DNA from: Daphnia pulex
Taxonomy: Eukaryota > Arthropoda > Branchiopoda > Diplostraca > Daphniidae
Assembly (NCBI RefSeq): GCF_021134715.1
Contig: NC_060026.1
Location: forward strand, 682,001 to 746,000
Length of the DNA stretch: 64,000 bases
Direction of reading: 5' to 3'
Shown: one piece after another, positions 58,189 through 64,000 of the stretch
Layout of the letters: the number at the start of each line of letters is the position of its first letter
How positions within the stretch are numbered: position 1 is the stretch's first letter
Notes under the pieces: model-generated
Database searches by the model: none
What the model was told of the DNA's origin: nothing
What the model saw: only the letters and a program-made list of their open reading frames with translations
Position numbers and translations under genes: made by a program

Positions 58189-58883
58189 TTAATTGCAAGT
58201 TCTGTATTCGCAAACGATGACGTACTCGTCGCTGCAGGGGTAGTCGACCCACTGGTAGCGTCCAAGATCGGCCTGGTATTCGATGGCCAAGCACAAGTTG
58301 GTAGCCGAGTTGCTGGGAGATCCTTCTTTGAATTCAACAGCTTCCGGGATCAACTCAAATCCGGTCGACCGAACAACCCATAGACCAGGGTGTCCTTCGG
58401 CAGCAACTCCGGTCCAGTAGGTGTCGTAGTAACCTGATTTGTCAATATAAAGATATGAATAACAAAACAGTGATGATAAAATGTAAATAAGGATGTGACC
58501 TACCGAGTCCAACCAGGAAAGTGTTGAGATCCTCCCATTGGGTAATGTTTTGGACGTGGAAAAGATCGCCTTTGGCGACGCTGCACAATTCGTTGGAGCT
58601 CCAATAGTTAAATCGTTGGGGCAAGCCAGGCACCTGTTTGAAAATATAAAAAATTTGAATTCAGAATTTCCCGCTGAAAAATAAAAATGTACCGTTTCAT
58701 ACCGTGTAGCATTTGTCTCCGATTTGAGAGTAGCCCTGGTTACAAGCAGCAAAAGTGCCACCCAAAACAGCTGACGGTCGATAGAAATCACAATTAAAAC
58801 AAGTATAAACAAAAATAATAATAAAAAAACAATAAAAATAACTTACCGAAAAGAGCGATGAGAATGCCGGAAGCTTTGTTCAT
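58189..58883 (-). CDS. Secreted C-type lectin domain protein (159 aa)
   Basis: Minus-strand exons 58847-58883, 58703-58770, 58504-58633, 58189-58433. It has a signal peptide (MNKASGILIALFAVLGGTFA), then a single C-type lectin domain with the usual cysteines: QGYSQIGDKCYT, SSNELCSVAKGDL, YWTGVAAEG, LCLAIEY, WVDYPCSDEYVIVCEY. The sugar/Ca2+ site is non-canonical: the EPN or QPD loop reads GSPSNS and WND reads WVD, so Ca2+-dependent sugar binding may be reduced or lost. Possible role in pathogen recognition or as an anti-freeze-like ligand binder; not decidable from sequence. Confidence 0.9.
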
Positions 58884-58909
58884 TTTTTAAATGTCGGTCT
58901 GTGTGAGAA

Positions 58910-58951
58910 GACTGAATGAGGCGGGTCTGGACAAAATGGACGGTTTTATAC
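58910..58951 (-). promoter_or_regulatory. Core promoter of the C-type lectin gene
   Basis: On the minus strand GGTATAAAACCG (58942-58953) lies about 33 nt ahead of ATTCAGTC (TCAGT at 58911-58915), a textbook TATA/initiator pair about 30 nt before the start codon. Confidence 0.75.
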
Positions 58952-58953
58952 CT

Positions 58954-59361
58954 GAAATAATCGGCCACAATGTAACACGGGCCCCATTTTAAAAGATTGG
59001 ACTTTGTTCGTTAGCATCTGCCTACGTGGTTCGTTCAAAGACATGGTCCGATATGGATCAACACAGTCGTTATATGATCAACTCTCTTGCCATGCCCTAC
59101 GTGACGCTGTTATGTAAAAACGACTCACCTTATCGATCGACTTACTTTAGTTGCCTGGCAACGACAGTTACTTTTTAATCAAAAAACCAAAAGTATAGAT
59201 TATCAATCACATTTCCCTCCACGTGACTAGCGACAGCCCTGTGTGCTGTTGATTACGTAAATCAACAAGTGTCTTTCATTCCACCCGTGCCAGTCCACGT
59301 GATCCAAATCAAATACTGAAATAAAAATTTCGATTCAAAATTGTTAACAGAATTATTTAGT
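58954..59361. other. Intergenic region
   Basis: No gene is supported. Confidence 0.35.
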
Positions 59362-59365
59362 AAAA
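59362..59365 (-). terminator. RNA polymerase III T4 terminator
   Basis: A run of four T on the minus strand, five bases beyond the tRNA 3' end. Confidence 0.7.
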
Positions 59366-59370
59366 TTAAT

Positions 59371-59501
59371 TGCTCCAGGCGAGGCTCGAACTCGCGACCT
59401 CGGCATCTCTCGAATTTATTTCTTCAGGTAATTTTGACATTGTTTTAACCATGTATACTGTCGTATAAGTACCATGCGCTAACCAACTGCGCCACTGGAG
59501 C
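59371..59501 (-). tRNA. tRNA-Ile(UAU) with a 57-nt intron
   Basis: The acceptor stem GCTCCAG pairs with CTGGAGC, with discriminator A. The A box is TGGCGCAGTTGGTTAGC and the B box is GAGTTCGAGCCTC. The anticodon loop is CTTATA + A with anticodon TAT. The intron lies between positions 37 and 38, the canonical eukaryotic place, and the flanking stem halves TGGTA and TGCCG pair. The mature tRNA is 74 nt. tRNA-Ile(UAU) is intron-bearing in many animals, which supports the call. It reads the rare AUA codon. Confidence 0.95.
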
Positions 59502-59564
59502 TGCTGCCGACTCAACAAACAAAAGGAGATAACTAATTTCTCTTCCTGTTGTCTAAAAATGATG

Positions 59565-60084
59565 TTATTCCAAACTTGTGAAACAATTTAAATTGTCCAG
59601 AGAAACTGAAGGTGAGAAATTGCAGAGAAACCGATGGCGGAAAATGGCTGGCAAAGCGGCAAAGGAGCGGAAAAAGCGGATGAGAAAATTGATGTGAGTC
59701 GGATTGATTTCGTGGGCGGATGCCGGAACACCCGGCGCCCGTTCGTCAGTTAATTCACTGTCCGGATGCTGGTAGTGATAATAAATGTTGATCGGCACGT
59801 CGTAGTTGTTGTTGTTCTTGTCGTTTCCGGAATTTTGTTCATCCGGAGTGCCGATGTGGACCAACGCTGGATTGTTTAGCGTTCCGCTTTCGCTGTCGTA
59901 ATATCCGACGACGCTATTACCCGTGTTGCCATCTTCTTCTATTTATATAATTAAATTAGAAACAAATGAATTCAATCAAAATTTAAAAATTAAAAATTTT
60001 AGCTTTACCTTCCGCATCCGGAGTGGAATAATAAGCGAAAACGGTGGCCAAAGTCAGCGAGAAGGTGATTAAGGTTCTCTTCAT
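59565..60084 (-). CDS. Small secreted protein of unknown function (149 aa)
   Basis: Minus-strand exons 60009-60084 and 59565-59938. The N-terminus MKRTLITFSLTLATVFAYY is a signal peptide. The mature part is Asn/Asp/Ser-rich (SGNDKNNNNYDVP, YYHYQHPDSELTDERAPG), followed by a basic/aromatic stretch (NFLIRFFRSFAALPAIFRHRFLCNF) that could form an amphipathic helix. I do not recognize the family. The cationic helix after an acidic region would fit a propeptide plus membrane-active peptide layout, but that is only an inference. Confidence 0.65.
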
Positions 60085-60898
60085 GTTGCCGGTTGGATCA
60101 TCACTGCTGATGCCCTACCCGGAAACGCACATTTCCAAATGATTCCATGGCCCATCTCATTTGGAGCATGCGGCTAGCCTTAATTTATTACCGCGTCCGG
60201 CCAGCACACCGTTATGATTATGCGGTTGGGAGAAGAACAGTATTAGCTGCTGCTGGATGGACAGTATAATATGGTAGCATATACTGTATACCGTCTTTTG
60301 CCCGATTATCATGGAGGAATGTTCTAACCTTGAAGGGCGCATTAACATGCTGTTGTTTTTTCTCAGCACGGTTCTTGGGCAAGTCACAGAGTCTGACGCA
60401 ATCTGTCATGGAAAATCAGCTGATTATGACCGAGCCTGTACGAGAGAAACCTTGTGATATTATTTCTCCAATGGTTTATATTTTTAACAGGACAATTATT
60501 TCCGAATGGCTTTGGCGTTTGGGTTGTCTTTAACTGCGGTCAATTAATAAAAGGGAAAAATTCTTAAAAACAAAATTTAGTGAAACCAAAATTTCTGAAC
60601 TATGAAACCTTACAAATCTCGACGTCTGAGATTGGTGTTAGACTGTTAGGGTTATTTGGATAAAATTAGACATTTCTAAATAATAATTTAAAAAACAAAA
60701 TAAAACAAAACAAATAATAAAAAATGCTGATGGCAAAACGGCGCTATATTCGTTTTGTACAAAAACAAAAATATGAATCAACGACAACAATGAAGTGAAA
60801 TTGAATCCCATTATAGTTTGTCATTTCCGGTTTAAATGTATTGTAAATGCATAGTCGGGATTTGTTGTCCGCCACTGTGCGCCCTGTTCGCATTCAGT
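60085..60898. other. Intergenic region
   Basis: AT-rich, no gene supported. Confidence 0.35.
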
Positions 60899-61996
60899 TT
60901 AGAAAATTTTCCTGATTTTATCGAGGGAATCTTTGACCGCACACTGGTTATCACTTGCACTCGGTGTGGATGGACTTGATTTATAGTCCAGAGCCGAGGT
61001 GATGGCTGATTTCAACGTCTTCCTATTTCTAAGATTTTCGATGCAGCAAAGAATTCTTTTAACCACGATTCTTAGACAGTCGCACCGCCCAGTTCCGCTG
61101 GATTTAGCAGCGCTCTTTTGGCTATTGACGCCGTCCAAGTATTCCGCCAGGGCAATCAGGACTTTCTTGTCCGACTCGAAACATTTCACCGAGTAACTCT
61201 GATGGGAAATCTCGATGCGCATAACGTACATTTGGCTGAAGCGTTCGGGTCCAGGGAAACCCTTTTTCAAATTATCTGGCAGAGAGATTTGGGGGGTTTT
61301 AAAACCTGTAAAGGGGTACAAGACTTTGCTGAGATCTAAAGAAACGACGTCATTCTCATTCTGCTGTGGATTCGGATTCAGAATCTTCACGTGCAATTGC
61401 CACAGAGGCCCGTAGAGGATCTGGTGAGCGTGAAAGATCTTGCGAGTTTTCAACGAATATTCTTCAGTGTACCATTCACGGGGCGATTTCCGGCCTGTTG
61501 AAGAAAACGTTGCATAATTTATATGCAATTAGCAAGTTATTATTATTAGCAATCAATCGTTTGAATTCCCGATTGTGTTAGGTCTATAGCCTACCAGCAG
61601 GTTCTCCGGGGGATTGGCGTTTCTGTCTAAACAGCTCATTTTCTTGAACAATTCCCAGCGTTAGATTAGTTTTGTCTGTGATTCAACGTGAAATTTAATC
61701 TAATTTCCAACTACTTATTAATATTAAGGGGTTGATTGACTTGTATATTACCGCCACGGTTGTTTAACAGGGTCGCTGCGTGAGTACGGCAAGGCCACAC
61801 ATCTGTCCCCGCCAGCAGAAAGACAACGACAAACGCACCAGCCGTTAACGTTAATAACTGTGCAATTCAAAAATAGGAAAATTATTCACCAAATTTCAAA
61901 TAGCTATTAATCAAAATCCATCAATCTATAGATAATCCAGAAGATTGTCCAAATTTGACTAGAAAAACAAATGATGTGCAAACTTACGTTTTTCAT
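60899..61996 (-). CDS. Secreted protein, paralog A of a tandem pair (263 aa)
   Basis: Minus-strand exons 61988-61996 (only Met-Lys-Asn), 61752-61857, 61595-61675, 60899-61494. Signal peptide LLTLTAGAFVVVFLLAGT. A FRQKRQS site (R-x-K-R, furin type) lies about 60 residues in, so it may be a proprotein. The core (FHAHQILYGPLWQLH, then FSQMYVMRIEISHQSYSVKCFESDKKVLIALAEYLD) is shared with the paralog at 62594-63536. The C-terminal part has a Cys cluster (GRCDCLRIVVKRILCCIENL). The core looks all-helical. I do not recognize the family. Confidence 0.7.
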
Positions 61997-62039
61997 CGTT
62001 CTGGACGAAAAGTAACTACTAAGTAAAATCGGAAAGACC

Positions 62040-62400
62040 GAGTCAATATTTCTATGACGATGCTGTTCCGGACTATTTACTGCGAACCGTCTCAAACGAC
62101 CACCGAAATTGAACTGAAATCCGCCTCAGTTATTGCATGTGACCCAATCACTCTGAATGTGAAAGGCGAAACGAATGCAAAAGAAAAAGAAACGACCCAA
62201 CAGCGGTGGGTGAAATGGCAAAGGTCATACATAGTAGTCAAGACAAACTGAACAGAGATAAGATAAATTGACAGGTCGCAATAAAACAACAAGAGCATCA
62301 GTCTGATCGATTTCTAAGGGGAAATACGTACGACGTAAGACCGAGCTGGACATTAACATCACCATTTTCAAATTTGCTTGGCTGTTGGTTTCCAATTTTC
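62040..62400. repeat. Upstream flank of the secreted pair, copy 1
   Basis: Matches 63640-63950: ctgaaatccgcctcagtt.ttgcatgt, gacgaaacgaatn, cggtgggtg, gtcaagacaaact, agataagataaatt and aagagcatc..gatttct..ggggaaatacg. This shows a tandem duplication of gene plus promoter region. Confidence 0.8.
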
Positions 62401-62593
62401 GTCGCCCACCATTTTTCTTACCAAAGCAAATAATCATTTTCTAAATAGTTCAAGAAATGCAAATTTATTGGGGAATTTTAAGCAAACATCATCCAGCCGA
62501 CATAGCAAAACAACAAAGTAACACAACAGCGTCCCCAAAAAAAATAGACACTCAACTTAAACACAGCGAAATGAATCGGTTCGGTCGGCGTTG

Positions 62594-63536
62594 TCAACCA
62601 ATCATTGGACGACCACTGTTTGAAGGAGAAGAATCAATAGCACATTCAGCGATTTTAGACGAGCGACCGGAGCATTTGTCATCGATTCGACCGAATGACC
62701 TGCTGTCTCGTTTGCCAAGAGCCACCAAGATTTTATTCTCAATAGTAGGACTATTAGAAAGACTGTCTTGACTTCTCAAAAGAGGTTCAGATTCAGTGCT
62801 AGTAGTTCGGCTTCTTGATCTGCCAATTGGACTTGGACTTCTACCGCGAGATCCACCGTCCGCTCTGGTTCGTTCGCCAATACCTCTTCTTGTTGTGGAA
62901 GATTCTACGCTCGTTTCAGTCCCGGTAATCCGACCGCTCTTTCCGCCAATCAAGTTGTCCAGGTATTTCGCCACGTCAATTAGGGCCTTGGCGTCCGACT
63001 CGAAACATCCCACCGAGTAACTCTGATGGGAAACTTCGGTGCGCATGTGGTACATTTGAATAAAAGCTTTGGATAGATCTTTCATTTTCTTGAAATTCTC
63101 CGGCAAATTCCTATTTGTATAACTCTGTTCCGCCTTGAAGAAATTCAAGGCGCCGCAAAGATCGAGAAATTTTTCGTTGGGATTTCTAGCGTTTTGGGTA
63201 TTTCTTGCGTTTTTCTTTGACGCTTCCGAAAATTGCCAGCGCAATTCCCATAGAGGCACGTAGAGTATCTCGATGGCGTGGAAGATCATTGGCGATTTTT
63301 TCAAATAGTCGTCTGTGAACGGCACGGAAGGCAATTCGATCCTGCTCGATCTTCCTGCAAAGTGGATCTGTGCGTTACCTGTCCCCGACAGCAGAAAGAC
63401 GACGACAAACGCACCAGCCGTTAACGGTAATAACTGCACAATTCAAAAGTAGGACAAATCCTAATCAATTGAAATAACCAAATTTTGGAAAGAAAAAGAT
63501 TCGGGAGATTTATAGGTGCAGACTTACGTTCGTCAT
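62594..63536 (-). CDS. Secreted protein, paralog B with Ser/Arg-rich tail (282 aa)
   Basis: Minus-strand exons 63528-63536 (Met-Thr-Asn) and 62594-63433. Signal peptide LLPLTAGAFVVVFLLSGTGNAQ, almost the same as in paralog A. The helical core FHAIEILYVPLWELRW and FIQMYHMRTEVSHQSYSVGCFESDAKALIDVAKYLD is conserved. The A-type Cys-rich end is replaced by a Ser/Arg-rich, low-complexity tail (GGSRGRSPSPIGRSRSR...SRSFGRIDD). Paralog A's furin-like site and its extra exons are absent. The first coding exon of only nine bases is shared by both genes. Function unknown. Confidence 0.7.
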
Positions 63537-64000
63537 CGTTTAGCAGAAAAATGTTGAACAAACCAAGTGGAATTGAAATTGTCTAGTGAATAAAATTCAA
63601 ATGATGATGTTGAATGGAGAGAAGAATACTTATTGCGATCCTTCTGCAACGACTACTGAAACCCATCAACAGACAGCTTATCATTTTGAACCGAATTCCA
63701 CTGAAATCCGCCTCAGTTGCATGTAAACAAATAACTTTGAACGAAAAAGACGAAACGAATAACGAAATCAACGACACTGGCACATGCGGTGGGTGGAATG
63801 TCAACGGTCATAAAAAGTCAAGACAAACTCGACAGATAAGATAAATTAACTAGTCGACACGTAGTAAGAATGCAAGAGCATCGATTTCTCGGGGAAATAC
63901 GTCGTGACTGCCACCACGCTGGACATTTTTAACAACCATTTTCAAATTTGCTTTACTCAATTTCGTCGTCGCGCCAATTATCTTCCGAACGAGTGACGCT
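63537..64000. repeat. Upstream flank of the secreted pair, copy 2
   Basis: Diverged copy of 62040-62400 to the window end. No further gene is seen. Confidence 0.6.

Overview
The window looks like nuclear DNA of a small-genome arthropod, most likely a cladoceran crustacean such as Daphnia (an inference). The reasons are short GT-AG introns (mostly 60-90 nt), AT-rich spacers, compact multi-exon genes, TATA plus TCAGT-type initiators, and tandem families of secreted proteins (protease homologs, C1q, C-type lectin). All exon chains below were assembled by hand from splice signals and frame; each sums to a whole number of codons.

Region 1 (1-22 kb) is a tandem array on the + strand: five chymotrypsin-fold genes with the same eight coding exons (2972, 6777, 10958, 14824, 19711). 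Four are serine protease homologs that lost both the catalytic His and Ser but kept the Asp. They carry a Thr/Pro-rich, mucin-like linker. The middle gene keeps the full triad and a trypsin-type specificity Asp. All five have a matching TATA/TCAG promoter and a 5'UTR intron. A sixth, orphan promoter (about 478-600) and an inverted exon fragment (1905-2170) are remains of lost copies. Genes 4 and 5 are nearly identical over their 3' halves.

Region 2 (22-30 kb) holds a C1q-domain gene (minus), a BED-finger-like fragment, a piggyBac-type MITE with TTAA ends, and a second MITE with TA ends.

Region 3 (30-48 kb) is mostly minus-strand cellular genes: an AT-hook protein with two tandem cupin-like repeats; a protein with a Barentsz/CASC3-like segment; a 1049-aa protein that begins as a Vta1/LIP5 domain and continues into a repeat-rich Thr/Pro/Ala/Val tail; and a 535-aa protein joining a CIDE-N domain to WD40-like repeats. 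A 1,026-bp hAT element with an 8-bp target duplication and a tRNA-derived SINE lie between them.

Region 4 (49-57 kb) has two + strand genes with related 3' flanks: a 657-aa protein with a LINE (R1-like) endonuclease domain but no reverse transcriptase, and a large lineage-specific reading frame with a membrane hairpin, split by a frame break near its start.

Region 5 (57-64 kb, all minus) has a C-type lectin, an intron-containing tRNA-Ile(UAU), a small secreted protein, and two tandem secreted paralogs with unlike C-terminal tails. No CRISPR, rRNA or prokaryotic features were seen.
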